Assembly (NCBI GenBank): GCA_014879865.1
Contig: JACSRG010000143.1
Span: 1-32,882, forward strand
Reading direction: 5' to 3'
From: Anaerolinea sp.
GTDB lineage: Bacteria > Chloroflexota > Anaerolineae > Aggregatilineales > Phototrophicaceae
Length of the DNA: 32,882 nt
Both the position numbers and the translations under genes were made by a program. The notes beneath the pieces are model-generated. The model ran no database searches. It saw nothing but the letters and a program-made list of their open reading frames with translations, and was not told the origin of the DNA. Positions 7,209 through 14,482 of this stretch are shown piece by piece; the stretch's first letter is position 1, and each line of letters begins with the position of its first letter.

Positions 7209-8579
7209 ATGGATACACGTCACGCGGTGCGCCGCGTCTTGATCATCACGCTTGTCCTGAATCTCGCCGTCGCCATCGGCAAGATCGTCGTCGGCGCGCT
7301 GACCGGCGCGGTCTCCATTTCGGCGGACGGCTTTCACTCGCTGATGGACGGCTCGTCCAACCTGATCGGCTTGGGCGCGAATGCCATCGCCGGACGCCCC
7401 GCCGACGAGGATCACCCCTACGGACACCGCCGCTTCGAGACGGTCGCCGCGCTTGGCGTGGGCGTGCTGCTGCTGTTCACCGCCTTCGAGATCATTACCG
7501 GCGCGCTGGATCGGCTGACGACGGGCGAACAACCGGAAGTCACGCCGCTGACCTTCGCCGTCTTGATCGGCACGCTGATCGTCAACCTCATCATCAGCCG
7601 CTACGAGCGGCGCGAAGGCGAACGTTTGCGCTCCGAACTGCTGATCGCGGACGCGGCGAACACAGGTGCGGATGTGTTCGTGACCTCGTCGGTGCTGGTC
7701 AGCATGATCCTCGTCTCGACGTTCGGTTGGGCATGGGCAGACCCGGTCGCCGCGCTCATCATCGTCGTCTTGATCGCGCGGGCGGCGTGGCAAATCCTCA
7801 AGCAGACGGGCGGCGTGCTGGTCGATACCGCGCCGCACAAGGCGGGCGAACTGATGCAGATCGCGGCGGCTGTTCCCGCCGTCAAGCGGGTGATCCGCGC
7901 GCGCAGTCGCGGCACGGTGGACGCCGCGCACATCGACATTGACGTGGAAGTCGCCGCCGGGACGACGACCGAGCAGACGGACGCCATCACCGATGCGATC
8001 CGCGCCAAGTTGATCGAGCGCTTGGGCGGCATCTCCGAGGTCGAAGTGCATTTTACGCCCGAACACAACGGTCAGCGCGATTATGCCCAGACCGCTCGCG
8101 CTCACGCCGACGCCCTCGGCTTGAATACGCACGAAGTCCGCGTCATCGACAGCGGCGATGGTAAGATCATGGAGCTGCATGTCGAAGTGCCGCCGCAGCA
8201 AACCCTCGGCGCGGCGCACGAGCAGGCGACCGAGCTTGAAGGCGCGATCCGCGCGGCGCTGCCCGACGTGGTCGATGTCGTCACGCACATCGAACCGAAG
8301 TTGAACGCCGCCGGGGATCGTTCGGTCGAATTGGCGGGGTTGCGCACACGGGCGCTCGATGTGCTGCGGACGCGCTTTCCCGAAGCCGACTGGCACGATC
8401 TGCGCGTCTCGGCGGATGGCGACACGCTGGCACTGACGCTGCACGCGGCGCTGTCGCCGGATGTCGCGCTCGAAGATGCGCACGCGCTGGCGGAAACCGC
8501 CGAGATGACTCTGCGCACGGCATTCCCGAAGGTCGCGCGCGTCACCATCCACACCGAGCCACAGGAAGCGCGGGACTGA
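7209..8579 (+). CDS. Cation diffusion facilitator with three tandem C-terminal domains
   Basis: A 456-residue inner-membrane metal-proton antiporter of the CDF family. Residues 1-200 form the six-helix transporter domain, with the helix-2 signature SADGFHSLMDG and the loop DEDHPYGHRRFE. Position-by-position comparison with the zinc transporter YiiP puts the metal quartet at H43, D47, N151 and D155, instead of the usual D-D-H-D. After the membrane part come three consecutive alpha/beta domains of about 80 residues each (roughly 203-286, 287-370, 376-452). Each ends in a similar strand (VEVHFTPE, VVTHIEPK, VTIHTEPQ). Ordinary CDFs have one such dimerisation domain. The ribosome site is excellent (GGAGGAGAGG). 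The gene stands alone. The metal is not predictable with confidence; Asn in the site is reported for some manganese/iron transporters. Confidence 0.92.
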   Translation: MDTRHAVRRVLIITLVLNLAVAIGKIVVGALTGAVSISADGFHSLMDGSSNLIGLGANAIAGRPADEDHPYGHRRFETVAALGVGVLLLFTAFEIITGALDRLTTGEQPEVTPLTFAVLIGTLIVNLIISRYERREGERLRSELLIADAANTGADVFVTSSVLVSMILVSTFGWAWADPVAALIIVVLIARAAWQILKQTGGVLVDTAPHKAGELMQIAAAVPAVKRVIRARSRGTVDAAHIDIDVEVAAGTTTEQTDAITDAIRAKLIERLGGISEVEVHFTPEHNGQRDYAQTARAHADALGLNTHEVRVIDSGDGKIMELHVEVPPQQTLGAAHEQATELEGAIRAALPDVVDVVTHIEPKLNAAGDRSVELAGLRTRALDVLRTRFPEADWHDLRVSADGDTLALTLHAALSPDVALEDAHALAETAEMTLRTAFPKVARVTIHTEPQEARD

Positions 8580-8580
8580 T

Positions 8581-8837
8581 CTACGCCGACTCGTAGGCTT
8601 GGCGCAGCCAGTCGATCAACTCGTCGTCCACCTGATCCAGCTCGGTCACCTTGACCAGACGCGATGCCGTTGAACCCACCTTCGGTGAGGCGTTCCATCG
8701 GGGCAACACCCTTGAGCTTGATGCACACGTCCATGCGCGTTTTGGTCGCCGGTTGGAGTCAAGCCATGTTCGGATTGCAAGTACTTGAGGATTTCGCCGT
8801 GCGGTTCGAGACCGCTGGCGCGCGCGATTTCTCCAGA
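8581..8837 (-). pseudogene. Decayed DUF4287/DUF5655-domain gene
   Basis: Minus-strand translation gives recognisable pieces in different frames. From about 8837 to 8758 it reads ASGLEPHGEILKYLQSEHGL, a DUF4287-like segment. It then jumps, without the usual intervening residues, to TKTRMDVCIKLKGVAPMERL and GGFNGIAS, a DUF5655-like segment. Around 8670 a further frame change leads to RLVKVTELDQVDDELIDWL...AYESA and the stop at 8583-8581. No start codon and no N-terminus remain. At least one internal deletion and one single-base frameshift are needed to explain it. Domain assignment is from memory of the families and should be confirmed. Confidence 0.7.
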
Positions 8838-8916
8838 TTGGCTCTTATGTTCGAATTTCCTTCCGTTCTACTTAAGCTAATGCTTAAGAAATCTGCGGTT
8901 ATTCCGATAATCGCGC

Positions 8917-8922
8917 TATAAT
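8917..8922 (+). promoter_or_regulatory. Candidate -10 element for the LysM lipoprotein gene
   Basis: A perfect TATAAT 36 bases ahead of the ATG at 8959, in a locally AT-rich stretch (8840-8955). No convincing -35 hexamer lies 16-18 bp upstream. Confidence 0.4.
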
Positions 8923-8958
8923 GCACCTTACAAAGTCTATTAAGCCAAGGATTCTGCA

Positions 8959-9384
8959 ATGCGCTCGACTTTACCCAAGCACGCACTCGCCGCTCTAGCG
9001 CTGATCGCCTTGACATTGTTAGCTTGCACGTTGAGCAATGTGCCGCCGACGCCGACCACTGCGCCATTTCCCACACTTGATCCCGCGCTCCAATTCAGCA
9101 CACCGCTGCCCGGTTCCGGGCTGATTCAGTCCACCGCGACCCTCGATCCATTCTCCGGCTCGGCGGGCGCGACCGGGGCGCTCACCGGCTCTAATCCGAA
9201 CTGTCCGCAGCCGCCCGGTTGGCTGCTCTACACCGTCGAATCGGGCGATACACTCTCGCTCTTGTCGGTGCAAACCAATACCGCCGTCACCGATCTTGCG
9301 ACCGCCAACTGCATCACCGACACGGATACGCTGTATGTCGGTCAGGTGATCTACGTGCCCACGACGCCGATTGTCAGCCCCTAG
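8959..9384 (+). CDS. LysM-domain lipoprotein
   Basis: A 141-residue exported lipoprotein. Residues 1-22 are a signal peptide ending in the lipobox LTLLAC, so Cys23 would be lipidated. A Pro/Thr-rich linker (PPTPTTAPFPTLDP) follows, and one LysM domain occupies about 91-134 (YTVESGDTLSLLS ... LYVGQVIYVP). LysM domains bind N-acetylglucosamine-containing glycans, so the protein probably sits at the cell surface and touches the cell wall or polysaccharide. Two cysteines (C82, C118) flank or lie in the LysM fold and could form a disulfide. AAGGA lies seven bases before the ATG. It is followed after 12 bases by the lipid kinase gene, probably in the same transcript. Confidence 0.88.
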   Translation: MRSTLPKHALAALALIALTLLACTLSNVPPTPTTAPFPTLDPALQFSTPLPGSGLIQSTATLDPFSGSAGATGALTGSNPNCPQPPGWLLYTVESGDTLSLLSVQTNTAVTDLATANCITDTDTLYVGQVIYVPTTPIVSP

Positions 9385-9396
9385 GAGAAGCCTACT

Positions 9397-10335
9397 TTGT
9401 CCAGCATCAAGAACCTCTTGGTAATCATCAACCCGGCGTCCGGGCAAGACCAGCCGATGCTGGCGATTATGAACCGCGCTTTCAAGACGGCAAACGTCAA
9501 TTGGGATGTCAAGCTGACGAAAGAAGCGGGCGACGCGGAGCGCTTCGCGCGGGAGGCAGTCGCGGCGGGGGTAGATGCAGTCGCCGTGTACGGCGGTGAC
9601 GGCACGGTGATGGAGGTCGCCAGCGGGTTGAGCGGCACGAACACGCCGCTCGGCATTTTCCCCGGCGGTTCGGCGAACGTCATGTCGATTGAACTCGGCA
9701 TTCCCGGCAATTTAGAGGAAGCCATCGCGCTCGTGTGCGGCGACGCCCGCCAAACGCGCGTGATCGACATGGGGCATGTGCATAACCTGCGCCGCGATCA
9801 CTCGTTTCTGCTCCGCTTGGGCGTCGGCTTCTTCGCGGAGACGACCAAAGGCGCAGAGCGCGAAGCCAAGAACCGGATCGGCGCACTGGCATACACGCTC
9901 TCCGCGCTGCAAGCGCTGCCGAAAGTGCAAAAATCGCGCTACCGCATCACGCTGGATGGCGGCGAAGTCGTCGAGGAGGAGGGCGCGGCGGCGTTCATCG
10001 CCAATTCGAGCAGCTTGGGCATCCCCGGCTTGACGCTGGCGAAAAAGGTCGCCGTCGATGATGGCTTGCTCGACGTGATCGTGCTGCGCGGCATGGACAT
10101 CGGCACGATTTTGACGGCGGCGGCGAACGCGGCGGGCTTGGTCGAGAATCTGCCGCACTGGCAGGCGCACTCGATCACGCTGGAAGCTGATCCGCCGCAG
10201 AGCATCGAATGTGACGGCGAAGTGATCGAGGATACGCCCGTGACCACGAGTATTGTTCCGGGCGCTGTGCATGTGATCGTCCCGAACGTCGCCGCGATTG
10301 AGTCTGCGAAAAACGAGATCGAGGAAGCGAGTTAG
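9397..10335 (+). CDS. Diacylglycerol/sphingosine kinase-family lipid kinase (YegS/BmrU-like)
   Basis: A 312-residue predicted cytoplasmic lipid kinase. The N-terminal DAGK catalytic domain has IINPASG (about 11-17), the nucleotide-loop GGDGT and PGGSANV. The C-terminal beta-rich domain ends with SIECDGEVIEDTP, which is typical of YegS/BmrU proteins. Family members phosphorylate diacylglycerol or another membrane lipid using ATP. The start is TTG at 9397, chosen because AGGAGAAG lies seven bases upstream and the NPASG motif is then at the usual distance from the N-terminus. The preceding gene encodes a lipoprotein and the next a phosphatase, which suggests membrane-lipid turnover. The exact lipid is unknown. 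Confidence 0.9.
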   Translation: MSSIKNLLVIINPASGQDQPMLAIMNRAFKTANVNWDVKLTKEAGDAERFAREAVAAGVDAVAVYGGDGTVMEVASGLSGTNTPLGIFPGGSANVMSIELGIPGNLEEAIALVCGDARQTRVIDMGHVHNLRRDHSFLLRLGVGFFAETTKGAEREAKNRIGALAYTLSALQALPKVQKSRYRITLDGGEVVEEEGAAAFIANSSSLGIPGLTLAKKVAVDDGLLDVIVLRGMDIGTILTAAANAAGLVENLPHWQAHSITLEADPPQSIECDGEVIEDTPVTTSIVPGAVHVIVPNVAAIESAKNEIEEAS

Positions 10336-10367
10336 TCGGGGGTCGGCTGAGGAGAGAAGACAGAATC

Positions 10368-11120
10368 ATGACGGAACTGCCAGAAAAGGAACTGAAACAG
10401 GTCTCGGCACCGCCGATTCAAAATCCGCAGCGTGAACTGAATCAGCCGGAAATCCCCGAAGTCATCGCCACGCCGAAAGATGTCATCGAACCGAGTCCGC
10501 TCAAACACGCGCTGCATTTATTCCAGCAGCTGCGTAAACAGGGCTTGTTCGTCACGCTGATTGAGGCATACGACCAGATTTTACGGCGGGTGACCGGCGC
10601 GCCGACCGAACGCTTCAGCCGCGTGACCGATCAGATTCATGTCGGCGGGCAGTTCACCGAAGCGGGCTGGCGCACGTTGAGTCAGCGCGGCGTGACGGCG
10701 GGCGTGAGTATGCGCGGCGAATTCGACACGCGCGAAGCGGGATTCGCGCCGCCCAAGTACCTCTACCTGCCGACCGTCGATAACCACGCGCCCACACTGG
10801 AAGCCCTTCAGCAAGGCGTCGAGTTCATCACGGCGGAAGTCGAGCGCGGCGGGCAGGTGTATATCCACTGCTGGGAAGGCGTGGGACGCGCGCCGACTAT
10901 GACGGCGGCGTATCTGGTCAGCACGGGTATGACGCCCGCCGAAGCATGGGGCACGATCAAGGCGGCACGTCCGTTCATCCGTCCGAGCGTCGTGCAGCTC
11001 CAGCAGATTGACATCTACGCCGCCAAGATGCAGGGCATCACGGAACAGCCGCCGCTCTCCGAAAAGCTGCCGTCCGTCCCTGATGGCACGATTCAGCAGG
11101 CAGTCGAAGAGCAGAAGTAA
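10368..11120 (+). CDS. Dual-specificity-type (Cys-based) phosphatase
   Basis: A 250-residue protein. Residues 1-80 are an acidic/polar, probably flexible extension with no recognised domain. Residues 81-220 form a DSP/PTP-like domain with the P-loop HCWEGVGR (C168 nucleophile, R174) and a plausible general-acid D138 in PTVDNHAP. The tail is Pro/Gln-rich. A tyrosine/serine phosphatase role is possible, but several compact bacterial members act on phospholipids such as phosphatidylglycerophosphate. Location 32 bases behind a lipid kinase makes a lipid substrate attractive (inference). The start ATG has GGAG about 11 bases upstream. The gene converges on the MFS gene, with an inverted repeat between them. 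Confidence 0.85.
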   Translation: MTELPEKELKQVSAPPIQNPQRELNQPEIPEVIATPKDVIEPSPLKHALHLFQQLRKQGLFVTLIEAYDQILRRVTGAPTERFSRVTDQIHVGGQFTEAGWRTLSQRGVTAGVSMRGEFDTREAGFAPPKYLYLPTVDNHAPTLEALQQGVEFITAEVERGGQVYIHCWEGVGRAPTMTAAYLVSTGMTPAEAWGTIKAARPFIRPSVVQLQQIDIYAAKMQGITEQPPLSEKLPSVPDGTIQQAVEEQK

Positions 11121-11140
11121 AGAAAGAAGGAGAGAAAGGA

Positions 11141-11266
11141 AAAGATTCAACGCAAAGACGCAAGGACGCAAAGGCGCAAAGATAGTGGGAATAGGATGTG
11201 AAGCAAACGTGCACAGTGCGTCTTCCTTCTTGCCCTACTCCCTTTGCGACTTTGCGTTGAATCTTT
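11141..11266. repeat. CGCAAAG-type repeat forming a large inverted repeat between convergent genes
   Basis: AAAGATTCAACGCAAAG (11141-11157) is perfectly inverted at 11250-11266 (17 bp, 92-nt loop). Inside the left side are CGCAAAG and CGCAAGG tandem words (11151-11180). They match the words found at 19488-19737. The element fills the gap between the phosphatase gene (ends 11120) and the MFS gene (ends 11274, opposite strand), so it could act as a bidirectional terminator. Confidence 0.75.
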
Positions 11267-11273
11267 CCCTGCT

Positions 11274-12935
11274 TTAGTCTTTCCGTCGCTGCAGCAGCGC
11301 CGCCGGGATGAGCGCCACCGCGCACAGCACCGCGCCGAGCAAGCCGATTTCCGTGAGCACCTGCACCGTGAGCCGCGAGTACACGTCGAGCGCCGCCATT
11401 GGATCGGCTGCCGCGTCGCCGAGCGCCGCCTGAGCGAGTGTCGCCAAGCGCTGTGAGGCGAACGCCGTCAGCGCGGACACGCTGATCGTCATGCCGAGCA
11501 AACGCATGATGATCACCAACGCCGACGCCGAGCCGAGCTTATCCTGATCTGCCGCGTTGATGACCGCCGCGCTGATCGGCGAGAAGGTCAAGCCCAAGCC
11601 GATGCCGACCAGCGCCATTTCGAGCGCGATCACGCTGTCCGCGACGTCGAGCGTCCACGTCTGCCAGATCGCCACGAAGCCGATCACCGCCAGCAGCAAG
11701 CCGAGTCCGGCGGTGCGGCTGTAGCCGATGCGTTCGCTTAACCAGCCGCCGGGGATCGCCGCCGCCGCCATCGGCACGGTCAGCGCGGAGAGCAAAATCC
11801 CGACTTGCAGCGCCGCCTGTGACAGTTGACTCGCGTCCGGCAGGCGGATGTTGACGAGGATCGGCACGCTGACCAAGCCGATCATGAGCGCGAAGCCGAC
11901 GAACAGGTTGGTCAGCAAACCCGCCGACAAATTACGCCGCCGGAAGAGGCGCAGATCGAACAGCGGATCACGCGCGCGCAGTTCCACGATGATGAACAGG
12001 ACGAACATGATCGCCGCGCCGATCAGCACCGGGACGGCGTAGGGCGGGAGTCCGCCGACCTCCTCGAAGGAACTCGCACTCGACGAAATCTCGATGTTCG
12101 CGCCCAAGCCGAGGACGAGCGCCGTCAGCGCGCCGATGATCAGCAGCGTGCCGAGCAGGTCAAAGCGCCCGGTCGCCCGCTCCTGCTTGACCCCGCGCAG
12201 CGCGAACCACGTCAGCAGCAGCGCGATCAGCGAGATCGGCAAGTTGATCCAGAACAGCGCCCGCCAGTCGGGGGCGTCCCAGTTCAAGCCGAGTGAACGG
12301 AAGAAACTGACGAAATTCCCCGATTCCGAGGCGAACCAGCGCACCATGATTCCGCCGTACAGGTGACCGAGCACCCAACCGAGCGTGTCAATTGCGCCGA
12401 TCACGCCGAGCGGCTGCGCCCGTCGTTCGCGCGGGAACAGGTCGCCGACGAGCGCGAGGCTCACCGGGACGATTGCGCCCGCGCCCAACGCTTGCAGCAC
12501 CCGACCGAGGATGATCGTCACCAGCGCGATGTTGCCCGGATCGGGGCGCGTGCCGCCGAAGCGGAAGGCGAGATCGTAGATCGCGCCCGCGACGCCCGTC
12601 CGCGCTTGCGGATCGACTTCCGCGACGACGAACGAGCCGAGCATGAAGATGATCAGGCAGGCGACATAGGCGCGCCGCCGTCCCACGAGATCGCTCACGC
12701 GTCCCATGAACGTCATGCTGACGGTGTACGCCAGCAGATAACCCGTGACGATCCATGCCGCGTCGTCGATCACGCTTTGCACGGGCAGTTCCAGCTTGAC
12801 GATGATCTCCGGCAGGAACGCGGACACGATGGTCAGGTCGAGCGACCCGACAAAGACCGGAATCGACACCAGTGCCAGCACGAGCCACGGATTAACCCGG
12901 CGCTGGTTGGTGGACGTGGAGACGTTCGTTTGCAT
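11274..12935 (-). CDS. MFS transporter, DHA2-like (14 transmembrane helices), P55-like partner of an LprG-like lipoprotein
   Basis: A 553-residue inner-membrane proton-coupled exporter. Helix 1 carries GSLDLTIVSAFLPEI, the DHA2 family signature. Motif A reads GRVSDLVGRRRAY between helices 2 and 3, and GAGAIVPVSLALVGDLFP matches the helix-5 region. About 14 hydrophobic segments are evident. Extra loops precede GRVLQALG and follow helix 6 (about residues 100-125 and 190-215) and are longer than in simple drug exporters. The start ATG at 12935 lies 7 bases past the lipoprotein stop. A TTG at 12953 would extend it by six residues but lacks a ribosome site. DHA2 proteins export drugs. The 14-helix P55 (Rv1410c) of mycobacteria works with LprG in lipid export, and the same gene pairing here suggests lipid or glycolipid transport. 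Confidence 0.9.
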   Translation of the reverse strand: MQTNVSTSTNQRRVNPWLVLALVSIPVFVGSLDLTIVSAFLPEIIVKLELPVQSVIDDAAWIVTGYLLAYTVSMTFMGRVSDLVGRRRAYVACLIIFMLGSFVVAEVDPQARTGVAGAIYDLAFRFGGTRPDPGNIALVTIILGRVLQALGAGAIVPVSLALVGDLFPRERRAQPLGVIGAIDTLGWVLGHLYGGIMVRWFASESGNFVSFFRSLGLNWDAPDWRALFWINLPISLIALLLTWFALRGVKQERATGRFDLLGTLLIIGALTALVLGLGANIEISSSASSFEEVGGLPPYAVPVLIGAAIMFVLFIIVELRARDPLFDLRLFRRRNLSAGLLTNLFVGFALMIGLVSVPILVNIRLPDASQLSQAALQVGILLSALTVPMAAAAIPGGWLSERIGYSRTAGLGLLLAVIGFVAIWQTWTLDVADSVIALEMALVGIGLGLTFSPISAAVINAADQDKLGSASALVIIMRLLGMTISVSALTAFASQRLATLAQAALGDAAADPMAALDVYSRLTVQVLTEIGLLGAVLCAVALIPAALLQRRKD

Positions 12936-12942
12936 AGTGGAG

Positions 12943-13749
12943 TTATGATCCAAATGATGGCGTAATTGGCGTGACCGCTTCTGCCGTCGCCTCGGCGGTC
13001 GCTTCCGGCGGCGTCAGTTCCGCCGGGGCGTTGATGTCGTAGAGGTCGATGATCCAGACCACCGGTTCGATCTCCGGCGTAGTGTCCGGCACGGGTTCCG
13101 GCGTTTCGGCATACGGGCTGTTGTACTCGGTGATTCGGAAGCGCGCCGGGTAGCGTGTCTCGCGGTGAACGTAGACATCGACCGTCACATCGCCGACCGG
13201 GGCGATCAACCCCGCCAGCAGCGCCGCTACCTGATCGCCCTGCGCCCGTGAGGTGATGTGGTAGGTTGGCGTCCCGTTTTCGAGCGTTTCCTCGCCGACG
13301 TAATCCAGTTCGATCAAGGCGGCAAGCGCAGATTGGAAGCCGGTATCCGCCGCGATCAGCGTTTCCGGGTTGAAGCCGGGGGCGAATTCTTGATTGATCC
13401 AGTTGTCGCCCGTCCAGATGGCGCTGTACCACTGTGTCGCGCCGCGCGAATAGACCTCGATCTCGATGGGCAAGCCGAGCGCGATTACGCGGATGCGCGC
13501 CTGCATTTCGTTCGGCGCGACGTACTGCGCCGTCGCGCGCCGGAAGAAAACCGCCGCGTAGTCGGTGTAAATCGTGTAATTCGGTCCTTCCTGTGCAACG
13601 TCGATGCGGAATGTATCGGCGGCGCGGATGTTGTCCGCCGCTTCGGTGATGAGCGCGAGCGGGTCAAGCGGCGCGGCGGTGGGTTCGGGTGATCCTCCAC
13701 AGCCCGCCAGCAGAGCGACGAGCGTGATCAGGCAGAGCAGTCGCAGCAC
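12943..13749 (-). CDS. LppX/LprAFG-family lipoprotein (LprG-like lipid carrier)
   Basis: A 268-residue exported lipoprotein. The signal peptide MLRLLCLITLVALLAGC gives a lipobox LAGC with Cys17. The mature part begins with a helix (DPLALITEAADNIRAADTFRI), followed by a long beta-rich region. Within it, the order NPETLIAADTGFQSALAAL - GEETLENGTPTYHI - DVTVDVYVHRETRYPARF parallels mycobacterial LprG (NPDTGLANVLANF - GRDTINGQNTIRI - ATVWVQETGDHQLAQ). That family has a hollow half-barrel that binds acylated lipids. The C-terminus is a Pro/Glu/Ala-rich tail. The start GTG is chosen because GAGGAAGGA lies six bases upstream; a TTG at 13773 would put residues before the signal peptide. The MFS gene follows after 7 bases, in one operon. 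Confidence 0.83.
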   Translation of the reverse strand: MLRLLCLITLVALLAGCGGSPEPTAAPLDPLALITEAADNIRAADTFRIDVAQEGPNYTIYTDYAAVFFRRATAQYVAPNEMQARIRVIALGLPIEIEVYSRGATQWYSAIWTGDNWINQEFAPGFNPETLIAADTGFQSALAALIELDYVGEETLENGTPTYHITSRAQGDQVAALLAGLIAPVGDVTVDVYVHRETRYPARFRITEYNSPYAETPEPVPDTTPEIEPVVWIIDLYDINAPAELTPPEATAEATAEAVTPITPSFGS

Positions 13750-13895
13750 GGTCAGTCCTTCCTCAAAGCGCAATCTACGGGATTATACGCACTCCGCGCA
13801 AGGATAGTTACACCGAGCCGCAAAGACTCAGGCGGTTTTCACGAACTGGCTGACCGAATGACATACAGTAGCGATACATTCTACGAGGTCATTCG

Positions 13896-14480
13896 ATGGA
13901 CATACGCTATTTTGCTACGCCTGCCGATCTTCGGCGCTGGTTCGAGGAGAACCACGAAACGGCGACCGAATTGCAGCTTGGCTACTACAAGAAGGACTCC
14001 GGTAAACCGAGCGTCACATGGGCGGAATCGGTCGAACAGGCGTTGTGCTTCGGCTGGATCGACGGCGTGCGCCGGAGCGTGGACGCCGAACGCTACACGA
14101 TCCGCTTCACGCCGCGCAAATCAAACAGCGTGTGGAGCGCGGTCAACATCGCCACCGTCGAACGGCTGACCGCCAGCGGCTTGATGCAGCCCGCCGGACT
14201 CAAGGCGTTTGCCGCGCGCAAAGCCGAGAAATCGGCGATCTACTCGTTTGAACAGGGCGACGTGAGTCTTGATCCAGCGGAAGAAGCCGCCTTTCGTGCG
14301 AATGCGCCCGCGTGGGACTTCTTCAATGCGCAAGCAGGATCGTATCGCAAGGCGTGTTTGTGGTGGGTGATCAGCGCGAAAAAGCCGGAGACGCGCGTTA
14401 AGCGCCTCGCCGAGTTGATCGACACGTCGGCGGCGGGGCAGACAATCCGCCAGTTCACGCCGCGCTCAAAGCTGAAGTAG
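13896..14480 (+). CDS. YdeI/OmpD-associated family protein
   Basis: A 194-residue cytoplasmic protein matching the YdeI family over its whole length. The visible pattern is ELQLGYYKKDSGKPSVTWAESVEQALCFGWIDGV, then RFTPRKSNSVWSAVNIATVERL and GLMQPAGLKAF. The C-terminal tail KPETRVKRLAELI is also standard. YdeI proteins have been linked to stress and antimicrobial-peptide resistance, but the molecular activity is unknown. The start ATG follows GAGGT at a normal distance. It runs toward aroE and stops two bases from that gene's stop, with no room for a separate terminator. Confidence 0.88.
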   Translation: MDIRYFATPADLRRWFEENHETATELQLGYYKKDSGKPSVTWAESVEQALCFGWIDGVRRSVDAERYTIRFTPRKSNSVWSAVNIATVERLTASGLMQPAGLKAFAARKAEKSAIYSFEQGDVSLDPAEEAAFRANAPAWDFFNAQAGSYRKACLWWVISAKKPETRVKRLAELIDTSAAGQTIRQFTPRSKLK

Positions 14481-14482
14481 GG

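Noticed and set aside
7179-8552. A 457-codon open frame on the minus strand opposite the cation transporter gene
   Set aside because: Its translation is Arg/Asp/His/Gln-rich low-complexity typical of antisense high-GC frames, and the plus strand has clear family motifs with a strong ribosome site.
8759-9076. Minus-strand frame of 105 codons over the LysM gene start
   Set aside because: Its translation has no family signature; in another frame the same strand carries the decayed DUF4287 fragment.
12936-12953. TTG start six codons upstream in the MFS gene
   Set aside because: It would overlap the lipoprotein gene and has no ribosome site; ATG 12935 is preferred.
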